The position numbers and the translations under genes were made by a program. Below, in pieces: positions 34,461 through 49,300 of a stretch of DNA of 64,000 nt. Numbering within the stretch: the first letter of the stretch is position 1; every line of letters begins with the position of its first letter. Source of the stretch: Sphagnum compactum (taxonomy: Eukaryota > Bryophyta > Sphagnopsida > Sphagnales); assembly GCA_965153455.1 (NCBI GenBank), contig OZ234501.1, positions 7,006,001 to 7,070,000 of the forward strand, in the 5' to 3' direction. The notes under the pieces are model-generated. The model saw only the letters and a list, made by a program, of their open reading frames with translations, made no database searches and was not told where the DNA came from.

Positions 34461-35037
34461 TTAAATGTCAAACTTCCAAAAATGGAACACTTTCCCATAC
34501 GTTTTGGCTATCTGCAGTAGCAAAACAAAAATCGACCATATCCCAAATTTAGACTCCCACAGAGAAAGACAAATAGAGAAAGAGAGTTTGAGTTCAAGCT
34601 CGGTGATCATGGATTGCAACGAAGTCTGAGAACTTTCAACAACTGCAGAAGAAGATTTTTTCCACGACTCGTGAAGAAATTCAGCTGGTTCAAATGCTAG
34701 ACATTTATACCTCTTCAAGCTCTTTTCTCTCGATTGCTTTGGGAACTCCCGGCATGAAGAGAATCCCACCCTTGACTTCATAATCATGGGAGTGCCATAG
34801 TTTCTTCTCCTCATCAGACTGAGTATCAAAAAGCTTCTCGGAGATGATGTATTCGACACCGATGAGGCGAGCATTCGCCTCAGGACTATCGAAGATGGCG
34901 CACTCTCGCATGTCCTGGTTGTAGTGCATGCAGTAGTGGTGCGCCTCCACTTGCCTGCTCATGTCGTACACATAAAAATGGAAAGCACATAGATGGCAGT
35001 GGATCCTATTGATGGGCTTGAAGCTCTGGAGTTGCAA
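34461..35037 (-). pseudogene. Oil body-associated protein (OBAP1/DUF1264), truncated
   Basis: Two exons join in phase 0: 34711-35037 (109 codons) and 34461-34511 (16 codons plus stop). The translation contains the hallmark OBAP core [64 protein letters not shown] and IAKTYGKVFHFWKFD. Family members are about 240 residues. Here roughly 60-70 N-terminal residues are missing (exon 34711-35037 begins at a CTGTAG acceptor with no upstream coding exon found), and the protein stops right after FHFW-x-x-D, where the family continues another 60 or so residues. OBAP proteins associate with seed or spore oil bodies. The core residues are well preserved, so the loss may be recent, or unseen 5' exons may exist. 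Confidence 0.72.
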
Positions 35038-35821
35038 CTACAGAGCACACAGAGACTGTCCGTTCGCGAAATAGATTGTCCGTCCGGCTTCAGGGGCGGT
35101 TAAAATAAATAAACGTTCCATGAATTTCCCACAAAATGAACTCAGAGTTCACACTCAGATAAATACCCCGAGTTTATAATGGGGAGGTTGAAATGGTGAT
35201 GAATTGTTTTGGAAATAGAAATTACATGCAGCCAATGAGAAGGCTCAAGGGAGCATAGTTTTTTTCTTTTGGGTTTGGGGGTGTGGGATTTTTGGTTTTC
35301 TGTTTGTTCTCAATATGTTCCCTAAGGTGCTCCCAATAGCACCTCATTTTTTTATCCCATAGGGGAGCAAAAGGAAGTATGACAAATCATGCGTCTATTT
35401 TTGGGAGGGAACCATATTTAGGCTTTTATGTTGGGGAGTGCCCCATGTTCCAAAAGTATTGGTGATGGGCCAATCAAATGGCTGCTTCTGGGGAAAAAAA
35501 AACAAACAAACAGTGGGTGCATCCCCTTACTAATTAATAATAAGTACCACCAGTTTATAAAGGGGAGTGTTGAATTTTTTTGGGGGTTCCCCATGTGTTC
35601 CCCAACATGTTCCCAATACCTCATCACTTTAACCATCAGGAACTTAGAGGGAACATTGCGAGAACACATTGGGAAACAGGGAAAAATGGAAAAAAAATCC
35701 TTCCCGCCCCCCAAACTTAAAAGGAATAAAAGCAAGGCACCTTGGGCCTTCCCATTGGCTGAAAGGAAAATAAGTCCTCCCCCCCGCGCCCAAATAAAAC
35801 TTGCATGGAAAGTCCACTGTC

Positions 35822-35890
35822 CACTGTCCAAGTGGACATGGACTGTCCACTCTCCACTGTCCAAGTGGACATGGACAGTCCACTCTCCAC
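35822..35890 (+). repeat. Two-copy, self-complementary 34-bp repeat
   Basis: CTGTCCAAGTGGACATGGAC(A/T)GTCCACT occurs twice in tandem. Each unit holds GTCCAAGTGGAC, an imperfect palindrome, and the whole region can fold into alternative hairpins. Confidence 0.85.
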
Positions 35891-36060
35891 ACCAAATACA
35901 GCTTGAAAAAAAATACCTCCCCTCCAACCTCCCGTGCGCCTACACGTGTGTCTATTACAGCAGGAATGGTCACGCAGTAGACGAACTGAACAGATTTAAG
36001 GGAGGCTTCATTGTCGGTACCATTGTTCCTTTACTATATGTAATGTGCGACTTGTTTTAG

Positions 36061-39000
36061 GCAACTACACAAAATTGTAATTACATGTGTCACATGTAAC
36101 TGAAAATTAATTACAAATAAAAATTACAAAACCCAAATTTTTTACTAATGTTGTTGAATACAATGAAAAGTTATTGTTGCCTTTACTATGGAGGCACACA
36201 AGTTCTTAATGTTTAATAATGTTGATGTGGTTGAAGATCTTGAATTGTAAGTCAATTATGAATATATGTTTTAAACCATGGGAATAACAAATAGACGCAT
36301 ATACAAAGATTTTTGTGTTGCATGAACTTCTTGGTTTTTGGTAGTTTCTTATGGATGTAATTTTTTTCAAATATGGGGTATATTGGTGGCACAATGAAGA
36401 ACATAATTTTTCGACCATGGCTATTTTTGCATGGCATGTTATTAGCATCCCAACTAGCTAGATCAAGATGGAACCCATCTTTTCCATTATTAAAATTTTA
36501 ACGGCACTTCATAGATGTCATCTATAAACCAAAAATTTTTACAAGTTGATTTTCATATTAAAAAATTAACCATTCAATCCATGAGCTAGTTTCTTCAAAC
36601 TTGTTGACTTTATAACTATTTGCGAGGTGGAATCGAATTGGCGATAAAACTTGAAGCTAAATTCTAGGATGTAATGGAACGTGAAGATTTCCTGGATTTC
36701 AACGGTTCCTTTTAATGTTTAGTTCCAATGTGTAAGTGGTTGATTGCATTTGTGTCTTACGCATTTTGTTCAAATGTATTTTGGTTTTTGCATGTTAGGT
36801 TTTTGGTGTCTTACTTGGGGGCAATGTTCTGTTGAATTTTGTATGTTTTGGTTCTTAGTATTTAGCTTGCTTTGCGAATGTTTTGTTCATCATTGTTTAA
36901 AGTGTCATTTATGTGTATCTTATGATATGTGTGTCACCTATCCTTAGTGGGTCATATATAGTTTCAATGATGCTAATGGGTGAATTTGTGTCACTTATAA
37001 ATGTTTTAAAAACTTGTGGTGATGTTTCTTGGTTTTTAGTCTTTAGTGTTTGCCCTTTAGTGTCTTGTGCCATGTGTATTCCATGGATCTATTTTGGTTA
37101 TGGCCATGTGTTTCTTTTGTGTCTAATGTCAAGGCTTAATTCATATGTGTTTTTTGTGTGTCAGTTGTTAGCTAATGTGGCTGTTCTTTTTAAACTATTG
37201 TTGGTTATATTTGATGACAACAATGTGTATTGTGTGTTTTATGTCTTATGTCTTTTGTTTTTTATTATCTAGTATGGTTTTCAAGGATGTGAGTTGAAGG
37301 TTAGATGGAAGATGGAACAAAATATGAAAATAGTAAACCTTAAACCCATCACATATGACCAAAAAAATCATTATGATTCACCATTTGGTAATGCCTTAGA
37401 ATTTCGAATAGTGTTGTTTTAAGCATAGAACATTTTTAAAAAACATCCATGACCATCTCTTTTAGGGTATTTGTTTGTTGCTTTCAAAAGTTGCCTTCAA
37501 TTTCCCACAACTGTTGAATGTATTTTTTGCTTCAAAATTTCAAAGACCTAAAACTCGGTTCCAAAAGGGGTTTGTAAAAAAACGTGATCAAAAATCCTGA
37601 GAATACTTGTGCAAGTTTTTGGTAATAATCAGCCCATATATCTGAATAAGTCACTTCATTAAACCCCCACCCCCATGTCACACTTGCACATCATTGTGTT
37701 TGCAATATTGGACCTTAGCAAATTTTTTAAAATTAAAAATACAAATGCCCAACCTTGAGTAGTTTTTTCAATTTTTATTTTTCCAAATATTTGTACTTAG
37801 TTAATATTCTAAAATCAAAAACCCGCCCCGCACTAGTGGACATCAATGTTGGGTGGGTACCCAGTTTGGAAGGTTGAAATCATAGGTCCTGGTTCCAATT
37901 GGTCAAAAATCAAACCAATACTAGGTTTAATTTTTGGAACTAGGTTGGAAATAGAACATGGGTTTTAGTTTCTTCAAAAAACTGAACCCAAATTGGAATT
38001 GGGATTTCTTTTTCTAAAAAAGAATTGGATCCACGAAAATTGGATTGAAAATTTTGTTTTTAGGAACCAAACTTGAAAACCAAAATCATTGGAATCAAAA
38101 ATTATTCATAAAAATAAAATATCGACCAACACTTGTGAAAACACATTGGGAACACAATGGGAATCATATTCAACACATTGGGGACACGAAGATCCTAAAA
38201 AAATGCCCATCAGTCAATTAGGTCTATAGCCCAAAAGGAAGGATTTTATAGCCAAAATTCCCAACATAGTTATTTTCCAAATTGTTCCCAATAGCATAAT
38301 ACTTTATCCCAATTGGATAGAAAAATGTTGATGATGGGAAGGGGACACATTGGGAACGCATTGGAAACCATTCTCAACAAATGAGGAACATCATAAAAAA
38401 ACATTGAGAATTGGGTTTGAGGGGAGAACACATTAGGAACATATTGAAAACCATATTCAACACATTGAGAACAAAAAGATCTATGAAAAGATGTCAAAAG
38501 GAAGGATTATGTACATCAAGCCAAACACACGTGGATTTTTTTTTACAATTTTGTGATGTAACGAAATTGGCAATCATCTATGAGACCATTTAGTTAGTTT
38601 TGGCAATAAAAAAATATGAAAGTTTAAAACAGTAGCATCTATCTATATTTTTGGCTTCCTATTGGAACTTAGTATAAACTTTGATGATATATCTCTTGAA
38701 ATCTGGTAAAATTGATGAATCCAAAAAATAAATTATCATTTTGAAAAACAAAATTTGCCATTTGGTGAAAATGCTTATTTGTTCATTGTTAAAATTGAGC
38801 TACTCACATGATTGCATCCCAATAACAATCAACATAATGCGTAATGACTTTGCCCTTTATTGGATGTTGAATTAGGAAATCATGTTATTTATTGAAATCG
38901 TGTTATGTGGTTTAGTAATTTGAATTCAAAATGAATTGGACTATCAAAACCTCTATTGTTTCCAATATGCATTGTTCATATGGGGTATTTGACGATATAT

Positions 39001-42000
39001 GATCAAGTTGTGAGCCATATATTATAATGTTTTCATGAAATTTTAAGTTATACTATAAGTTTTATTTATTCATTATCATGAATTCAAATAGCTGGCTTGT
39101 TTGTTGATTATGGTTCTACAAACCATTCACATTAAAGTTGCATAATGTAAATGCAAGATATAAGGTTGGAAACTTTGATATGAATTATTGAAATGTGAAA
39201 AAAAAAGTTTTCAAAGATTAATGTGGGAGTTGTAAATTGTGATTATGTGGATTGCACAATGAGTGTTTATGTTAAATCCTACCATTATAAACTTTGCTCT
39301 TAATATGATTTTTTATTCATTTAAATGTAATATCATAGTTCTATCATAAATAACATGCTTCCATAACTTCCATGAATGTGAATATATGCATATTTTGAGT
39401 GATTCATATAAGGATGGGTAGTATTTTTTTTGTTTTCAACTTTGTTTCTTTTAGGCACAAAATGTGAAATCTTTGCGATTTGTGATCTCTTTCAATATTT
39501 TCATAATGAACCAATATAAAATATTGTGTTCAAACATTGAATTATCAGGTGTGTTTTCTTGAAGGAATGAAAAAGAAGATAGAAAAATGGTGTCTTCAAC
39601 AATCCATTTCATCTAAAATGCATTTATCAAGTTTTAATAGATTTTTTTTCAATCAACAATGTAAGTTTTCTACTTATAAAAAACAATGTTGGATAAGTAA
39701 AACCATGATGGTGTGTTCCAATGGGATCAAATGCTAAAGTATTAAAAGTCAAACCTTGAAATCAATGAATTGTATGAGTTGTGACTAGTTGGATTGGGTA
39801 TTGTGTTCATGTGATTAAATGATTTGAATTAACACTTACTTATATTTTTGTACATATTGGTTGTAATAGAATTCAAGTTTAATGAATGTTGGTTGTGTAT
39901 AGGTGTTGGGTTTTTTATCTTAGTTGTAGAACCTTTTTTTGAGTCATTAAAAACAATCCACATGAAAGGTTCATTATCATTCAATTGTGTGATATATTCA
40001 AAAACCCCAACAAAGCATTGAACAATCCATCATAGGTGGCATAGTTACTAGCCCATAATTCAACTAACATTTCAATTTTAATTTGGATTTTTGAATGTAA
40101 ACATGATGTTTTTGAAAGGTCACTTTTCAATTTGAAATGTTTGGGACAATGTCATGGTGTTGTTTTGCAACTTGGTAAATTTCTTTCCAACATATGAGAA
40201 AACACATGATTTTTTTTGTTTTAAAATATTTTTTACCATTTTTCAAAATAGAAATCATTAAATTAGCCACATCTAGACCTAGGCACTTCCCAAGTTGGCA
40301 CTTGTCACAACACTTTTGGAAAAATGTTACAACCCACCTAGGACAATTGACATTTAATGTTAATTAATGTTAGGGATCTTTGCCAACAAACCTATATGAG
40401 GAATTTGAAAAAGAAAACTCCCATCCAAAGATTATATTCATCAAAGGCATGAAATTGTCAATTGTTTTTGGGAAAACCCAAATATTGTGGACTAATGGTG
40501 TTTGATATAAGTCACTTGTAAAATTATGACATATCAACATTTTGAAAAAACCAATTATGTTGGTGTTTGATAGATTTTAAACATTGAACAATGAAGAAGA
40601 AATTATTAATAAGAGATATTTCATCTAATACTAAAAGTTGTAACAAATCATAATTTTTGACAAAAAATCAAATTTTCATGATGATAATGAATTTAAATGT
40701 TAGTTCAATGGAAGGCTTAATCTAGAGTGGATTGTAATGAAATTAATATTAAATGTTGTTTTGCATGTATAAACTATTAATATTTCTTTTTGTTTTGAAA
40801 GGTTGGAACTTAATTGTTTACAATAATTTCAAGCAACAAGCCTTGTACGAAATGAAGTATAAATATTTTACTAGTTTCTAATCCTCTAATACTTTCATTT
40901 GTGCTCAAAGATTCAATTGCCAATGCAACAATGACAGTGATCCCATCACTGGCACTATTTGTTGTTAATCCAAGTTCCTGCCACGATCCAAATGCAAAAT
41001 CTTTAGCTCTAGTGGCATCATTCTTGGTTGTTGTAGTATCACCACTATTGTTCACAACTGCACCCACAATTTTAAGACCTATGGGGAGCAAAATCCACAG
41101 ATCTTCTACGCAACATTTTCAAAGCCAAAACAAAGGCAAAGTTCTCAATTCTCAATTCTACACAAAGAATAAGACAATTGCAATTCCATTTCCATTTTTC
41201 AAATCCACCATCATCATCAATCAAAGAAAAAAATCCAGATTGCGCATTTTGTAGTTTAGAATTTTGAAGCATCATCATTTTCATCACTATCACCATCATC
41301 TTGTTCTTGTTCTTATCAAATCTTTAACCCTAGAGAGACAAAGAAAGTTCATTACTTTTCCTTTTCCAAAAAACATTTTTGTTGGAAGATTGTGTGTGGT
41401 GAAGTTATTCTTACCAACTTTTTTCTCGTAATTTGGCTACAAAGAAGAAGAAGAATTCCTAGAAAAATGCAGTCAATTCACAAATGCAACAACTATGATG
41501 AGAGGAGGAAGAAGAGCAGCAACAGGAAAAGGAGGAGGCATAGAGAAGGAGGAGGAGGAGGAGAAGCCTACAACCCAATCAAATCCAATTTTTGGCTTCA
41601 TTTTGAGATTGATCAAAATATGCAATCTACTTGCCATTGTCCTCAACCTCAATCCCTCATTTTTGAAATAAGAAAACAAAACCCAACAACAGAAGGCTAT
41701 TTTTATTTTTATTTTTGGGGTTATTCTTAAAAACGATCAAGGACGTTAAAATGAAAATTAAATATTGCATCTTTTGACATGTAATTAAGTCCAAATGTGT
41801 CTTTTCAAAAATTAAGGCACACAAATATATGATACTTGAAATCATTGACTTTGGATAAATCCAGAGAACAAAATAACCATATATCACACAATTCTAATGC
41901 CTATTCATTAACAAATTTATTACAACTCCTACCTAATTTAAAAATTCAAATAGGTTGAAAATCATGAAATTATCAATAATATTAAATATTACATTAAATA

Positions 42001-45000
42001 TTAAATATAATTAATTTTCATGTTGCTTAGTTAATTAATTAATAAGTGAAATGGCTTGGTAAATTTGTATTCACTTGAAAATAACCTTGTTCACTAAGTA
42101 CTAGTGGACCAATTCAATATTCCTAACAAGTGGTCCCTGTTCATTAGGGGGTTGATTAATTTCACCATGGTAAAAATGTTCAAATTCACTGAAAATCTAA
42201 TGAAACCTAAAGTGAACTAGGACACATTTTGGTGTATTCATAGTGTTTGTTATGTATGAATTGATGTAAATGAAAATTTATATTAGTTCAAAGTGACCAT
42301 TCATATATTCATGGTATGCATACATTTGTTGTTTGTGACAAATTCACACTAATAACCCTATAGATTTGACATGTCCTTGTAAAACATGCTTCTACTAGAC
42401 ATTTTATGAGTTGGCTTAACCAAAAAAAGGATTGTGAAATCAGCCCATATAACTCCATTTGCCCATAAACATTTCTCCTTTGTTAATACGTTTCTACATA
42501 ATTAACACCATGCAAATTCATTAGGAAATCAAGACATAGTGCATATGTGAAACAATGTTTAATTCTCAGATCATTTGTTAATACATTTTGTTTTGCAATG
42601 CAACAAATAATATATGGAAGTAAGTAAGTAAACAATCATCAATCATATAAAGATAGTTTGTGATTTAAGCCATTAATTTCCAAACTACTATCTATGTTTT
42701 TAACAATCATTTCTTTTGATAATTTCATTGTAATATGTTTTCCCAAAATGTATCTAAAAAGGTTCAATGTTAAACAATTGTATGAATATTTTTTGGGTCA
42801 TTATTAATTATTAATCTTGTGAAGGAATGTTTGTCTTTTATTAAATAAAATAATAATAATTAACCAAGTTGAATTAACCAAAGGGTAAACTCATCCTTGA
42901 GTGGTACCACTAAGAATGTCATACTCCAAATGTCTTAGACCCATTCAACTTCAAAACAACATATGACTCACTTAAAAAAGACTTTTCATTTCAAATTTTA
43001 CATCAAAAGAGTATCCAAGTCATGTATATAGAATTTGAAACTTCACTCAAATTTCCAAAAATATAAATTTAAATATTCCAAATGAATGGTCAAGGGAAAA
43101 AATTTAAAAAGGTAACACTTTGGGTTCCATTGTTTAAGAACACAAAAAGAACATGTTTTTTCATTCATTTTTGTAATGATTTCAATTTTTAGGAGGGCCT
43201 AAGACGGTCCTTTTTAATTTGATTAATAGATAGTGGATTTAAACAATCATAATTTTTTGAGCAATTTGTGAAGGTCAAGGCCAGGAGGCCATGAAGGGCC
43301 ATTAAATTCATGTTTACAATTTTTTATCAATTTTCAATTTCTTGTTTCAATAAAAAAAAAAGGCCATACCCTAATGACTATAGTTAATGAACTAAAAGAA
43401 GTAGTGCAACTTCACACTTAATGATAAGGGGTCAAAAAAAGTTGGAACACATGTTAGGAACATTTTAGGAACATGAATTTTTTACTTGTGTAACCTATGT
43501 AGGTGTTTACAATATTTTCATAATTATACATAGGTAGGGAACACAAAGCCCACCATGTGTTGCAAGTCAATAATAAATTCTTTAATTTAATTAAATTAGG
43601 GTCCACCTTTCCTTGAATTTTGGTGAGATGTTTCCTAATGGTATCACCCAAGGATGGGTTTGCCTGAAACTAAAACTTTATTTGGGTATGTTCAAAAAAA
43701 TTGACAATGTAGTTTGTATACATTAATGGATGAAAAGTATGAATTTATCCACTATGAATAGAGAGGCAACAAAAGATGTAAAGTTGTGAGATGGTCAACA
43801 CTCAAAAACACAACATATGATAGTTCATGTTATCATTAATTCTATACATGTTTCAATTTATAGCTAATAAATCATAAAGTTGAGTGAAAAAGATGAATAA
43901 TAAAAAAATGTATAAAAAGTTAAACAACATGCAATTTTTTTCTTCATTCAATTTCGTGTAACCAACCAACTCCTAATACAATTCAAGGAAAAGGAACCAT
44001 GCAAATTCACAAAATAAAAACATGTGAATAACAATGATGTGGTTATTGCGATGTGTATAAAAAAATTGTTTCATTCATGCCCATTAGTATTTCAATCCAA
44101 TCAAAATTAACAATGAATCAATTGAGGGGCCATTAACATCATTAATGTATCCTTTCCAATTTCCTTCAAGGACATGGTCCAAATATTTTACAATCGCTGT
44201 AAAATAGAATTTAGTGTCTTGACGAAAAATATGAAATAAATTTTAGTATCCACAAACACATTTGAATGTGGCCACAACATGTTTCAATATAAGAAAATCC
44301 TTAGTTAACTACATTTTGCACAACTATCCATTTTATCAATACATCATAATTTTGAAATTCCATTGGTATTTTTGAAAATAATTTTGGTAGCTTTGTAATT
44401 ATAATTGCATATTCTTCTATATGACATTTGATTATTGTTATTATTTGTCTTTTCTTAATTGTTAGTAGGTTGTCCTCTCCAAAACTTGTCATGCTTTAAA
44501 AAAGCACGTATTTGTCATAATTTATGCTACATCAATTTTTTTAATTGCAATTGTGCAATTGCACAAAACTTTTTGGGGGCTAGTGAGAAGGACACATTGT
44601 TGTTGTTTATTATTTTATAGTTGTACATGATTTTCTTTTTGTGATTTTATATTTTCCTTTGTTTAATTGGAATCTAGATTGTTTGTTGTTGCTAATAAAA
44701 AAGAAAATAAAAGAAAATTGGAGGCAGTTGAAGAGGAAAAAGTAAATGGGACACAACAAAAAGAAACAATTAATGGTTGCCTTTCAAAGCAAATCCAAAA
44801 TATATCATTTGCAAATATTTCTTATGCAATGTCTTTATATTTATATTTTCATTGCATATCGGCATTCTTCCTTTAGATGTTGGTTTTTTACTTTGGTGGT
44901 AAAGGGAAATTTTATGTTTCAAATATATGCAATTAAAATTTGATTTTTGTTGTTGACCAACTTTGTTAAGTTTTTGGCATGTTGTTTTTGAGTTCAAACA

Positions 45001-45100
45001 CTTGCCAAGTGTTTTTGAATTCTTGGAATTGTTTGTTTGTTTGTTTGTTTTTTTTTTTTTTTGGCTTAAAATTTTTCTTTTTTTATGTAATCGTGAGAAT
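36061..45100. other. Nine-kilobase AT-rich region without a recognised gene
   Basis: I found no frame with coding character or family motifs and no RNA gene. Noted content: T/G-rich degenerate reiteration of GTGTCTTATG/TTTTTGG-like words at 36740-37270; reiterated GAACACATTGGGAA words at 38130-38470 (also near 35640 and 29700); a purine-rich GAGGAGGAGGAG patch at 41500-41570. Confidence 0.5.
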
Positions 45101-45126
45101 TAATGCCAATGTTTTTATAAAAAAAT

Positions 45127-46360
45127 GGGTGTGTGTGGACTATAACTTTTTGGATCTCATAATGTTGTATATAGATGATATGAAATTCATGATATATTTA
45201 TGTTAATTTGAGGTGTTTGGTTTTTTGGTTTTTTATATACATTTTTTGAAAATAATATGTGAAGAAAATTTTGAGAACATGGGGCCCAAGTTTTGGTCCA
45301 TGATGTACCTTCTTTATGAATAGAAACCACTTCACATCTTGTAAACTTGTGTTCATTCTTTGGACCAATTTTTTTCTTTTGAACCATTGAATTGAAAAAT
45401 AATGTTTTGATGAATTGAGTTGTTTGTTTTGTGCAATTCTTTTTATATAAAAAAGTGTTGCAACTATTGCCATTTATAATAAATGTTTGGGGTGTCTATG
45501 TAAACTACATATCTCTACATCTTATGATGATGTAGAAATGATATGGAATCTACATTCAATGTTCTTGTTTTTAGATTTTCACTTTTTGCTTTGTGGTCTA
45601 CGATATATGTTTTTATGAAAGAAGTGTGTGAACAAACATTTAGGGATGTAGTGGTTAGGTTTTGGTCCATGATTTTAATTTTTATAAGAACCATTTCATA
45701 TATTTATGGCATGCTTGTTTTTGAGCTCTTGGAGTTATTTGTTTTTGTACTTGAAGACATGTTTATTTTTGTCTTTTTATCAAAATTGCTACAAATGTTT
45801 TTTAAAAAATTGGGTGTGCATGGACACATAGATCTTTGGATCCCAAAATATTGTACAAGTCTATGAAATTTTGTGGTTGGTTATTTGCATCTTTTGAAAA
45901 AAATGCATCTGTGAAAAAAATTGAAAGTTTGGAACTATTACCCTTGTGGGGGGTGTATGTGTGGATTGTAAATTTTAGATCTTGTAATGTTGTAGGATTG
46001 GTATGAAATCCACATTTTATGTCCCTTGCTTTGAGGTTTTTATTTTGTGGTCTACCATATATGTGTGTTATGGGAAATGTGTGAACAACAATTTGGGAAT
46101 GCAAGGCTTAGGTCTTGGTCCATAATTTAATTCTATTATAAAAACCATTTTATATCTTGTAATTTTTTTCTCACTTTATTGGGTCAACTTTTTTCTATCC
46201 TTGGACCATTTGTTTTCATGTTTTCACTTTGAAACAAAATTCAATTTATATTTTCCTTTTTGGATGTACATGTGAATTGCACATCTTTGGATCAAATAAT
46301 GTTCTACATGAGATATGAAATCCATATTATATCTCTATAGTACATTTTTACTATGTCCTT
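45127..46360 (+). repeat. Degenerate tandem array, unit about 400 bp
   Basis: Successive units contain GGGTGT(G/C)(T/A)-TG-GGACTATA/TTGTA, then GAT(G/C)T-ATAATGTTGTA, GATATGAAATCCA, TTTGTGGTCTACxATATATGT, TGTGTGAACAA, TTTTGGTCCATGAT and ATAGAAACCA(C/T)TTCA. At least three units are recognisable between 45127 and 46360, heavily diverged with indels. No coding function seen. Confidence 0.65.
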
Positions 46361-49300
46361 TTGTTAAAGATGCCTATAAAAGGGCAATTTGATTGTTGGT
46401 GGGGAAACTATTATTACAATCAAAGGATAAAACACACGCTCCAACTAGTGTTTGATGCAACACACATATCTCAAGGTTTGTAAAAAAAATTGCAAGAAAA
46501 CACATTTTTCTTCAACTACCATTGGCTATAGTAGACATAACAAGGGCTACTTCACACAAATGCAAGAGAGCATTAAAAAAATCAAAGTAGTACACCCAAT
46601 TTCCTTGAACCTCTTCTAGGTTAATACAAACCACACACACACACACCCCTTTCCTTCAATCTCCCATATCGCACAATGATCCCCACTTTTCCTAACTTCA
46701 ACTTGAAAACTCATTCAAAGGTAGTGACATATCTTATAACTTAGGTGTTGAGCCCCCTACATAAGTGGTGGTTACCTTATCATGAATGGTCTACAATGTC
46801 TAGTATTGCATTTGACCAAACTACCCCTCCATTCCTATCCCATATGTAAACTATTTCTTGCATATAAGCTACCCTTTATGGCCTTCAACACCTTCATTAT
46901 TGTAAACCAAATAATTCATGAGTGATTTTGAAAGAATGAGATTAAATTAATTCAAAAGTTTTTATGAATTGAATAATCAACATGGAACTTTGTTGTTAAA
47001 TTTTCACTAACATTATAAGTATGATGAAATCTAAACTATGATGTATTTTTAATTTTGCCAATTGTATTCATGTGGATTTATATAAATATGATTCCTAAAA
47101 TTTTCCCATCTTCATGTACAATTGGTATGTAAGATATGCACATGATGTTCATTATGTTTTCATACTTATCTTATATTTTTAGTAATGTTGCTGTGTTGCA
47201 CTAATGTTTTGCATGATTGTAATTTTTTTCATTACTAGTTTCAAAAATTACATTACAAATTTTAGAAATACATAATATTAAAATTCTAAAATTAGATTGG
47301 AGTCTTGGAAAAAATTACATTTCAAAATGTAGGAACTATTTGAAAGATGAATATATGTCATATACTTCAAATAATGATTAATACAACAAGAAATTGAAGT
47401 TAAAACTTGTGAAACCATTTGATCTAAAGCAAATTTGTGAAATGTGAGAGTTTGTTAATTATCACAAATCAATTTTATGGCTATAACAAATATGAGGTTT
47501 CTTTTATCTTGATTATACCTTGGTCTAGAATGAAGAAATTCAAATGTTCAATTAAAATACTTAAATATTTTCAAATTATTTCCATTTTCATGTATGATGT
47601 ATTCACTATATAAGTTTTTGTTAATATTTTACACAACTAGCAAAATTGTTCATGATCAACACAACACAGTTAGAAAAAAATTTGAAATTATTGCAAATTT
47701 TTTTTTCTTGTTTTCAAATATGTCATCTTCTTTACATGATATATATTTTGTTTAAATCATACATGATTTAATATTTTAAATTAAATATGTTGTTCAAGTG
47801 TAGCATTTTTGTGTCAAAAATGTATACAAGCCAATGAGTTCAATTACACAAATTGCACATTTTAAGAACTACATCAACAATAATGGACCAAATCACCAAT
47901 TGTCAATGAACATTGACATTTTTGGGTTGTTTTGGAAATTACACATGAAAAAATTGAAGTTTTCACTAGTATGTAAGTGTTTCCATTTTCCTTCATTTTT
48001 TGCAATAGTTGATATACAATTTCTTCACATTAGAATCATCCAAGAGCATGATTAGGTTTGAAGGAATGTTGAATTACAATTTTAATTTTTTTTATAATTG
48101 CTTCCCAACATTTTGTCTCTCATTATAAGGAAGAAAATTATTGTCACAATCTATTTGCACAAAACAATTTTCAACAAACCATTGAATATGTTTTTCCCGC
48201 TAAAAATATAATTACTACATATTGCTATTTAGTTCAAATCTTGGTTCAAAATCTTGTTTACAATGCCAAATTGTGCAAATGAGTTAATAATGCAAATTTG
48301 ATAGCTTATGAAGAAGTAATGTAAATGACAAGTGATCATTTTTGGCAAATCACCATTTTGTCAACTTTATTAAGGTGTATACAATATTCCATTTAATGTG
48401 CTTTGGCAACAACATTGGCATGACAATCATAATTCCTTAATTTGGGATCAAAACATTGCTTGATTTTGTCTTCATTGAATTTTGGTGTTGCTTGAAAATA
48501 TATAAAATAAAAGTAATTTAATTAAAGGCAAAGACTCCAGAATTGTTAAAGTTCTTCATAAAAATGTTGTAATTTGTAGCACAATTATTTTTTTTTGAAA
48601 AATGGAATGTAAAAATGGTACAACAATTGTCCATGCATCAGTGAAAATGTCAAAAGACATTGTTATCACATGTTCATCCATGCAATTGTAATTGCAAACA
48701 ATATCTTCACAAAAATGAAAAAAATGTCATTTAAATTCAAGACTTGTGCATGTAATATTGTTGATGTCAGTGTTAGATTAGTTTTGACTTTGATGGTAAT
48801 ATAGAAAACCAAATTAAATAACTGAACTCAAGTGTGACTTGTCATTAAATTTGAAAAACCAAACTTAAGGCTCTTATTGCCAACTATTGTGTAATCATCT
48901 TAACCAAAATCATTTTCATCATGAATCAACATTTGTTTAATGGCATGAATATATAATGCTTCCTTCCACTGATACATACATCAACAATTTCATCCTTGTT
49001 TTTAAGCTGGGAGTATGTGGTAGTGGTTCAAAGAAAATCCATTTTTAATTGACATTACACATGAAAAAAAAAAATTGATATGTGAAGAATGAATAGGTTT
49101 AGAATATACCTAGCTACCACAAAAAACAACTTTGTGATATCAATTTGGTACATTTCAAGGTGGGCACCAAATTGGTGTAGAAGATGCTCAAGATACTCAT
49201 GTCATTGTTTACAAGCATGTCTAGATTTGTTGTGTTACTTGCTAGGGCATGCACATCATCATCATCTCAAATTGGAAACAAAAGAGTTAACGAAGATCCC

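Noticed and set aside
41392-41730. 112-codon frame with a Gly/Arg-rich patch
   Set aside because: It crosses a GGAGGA simple-sequence patch, the antisense frame is also open, and no family is recognisable.
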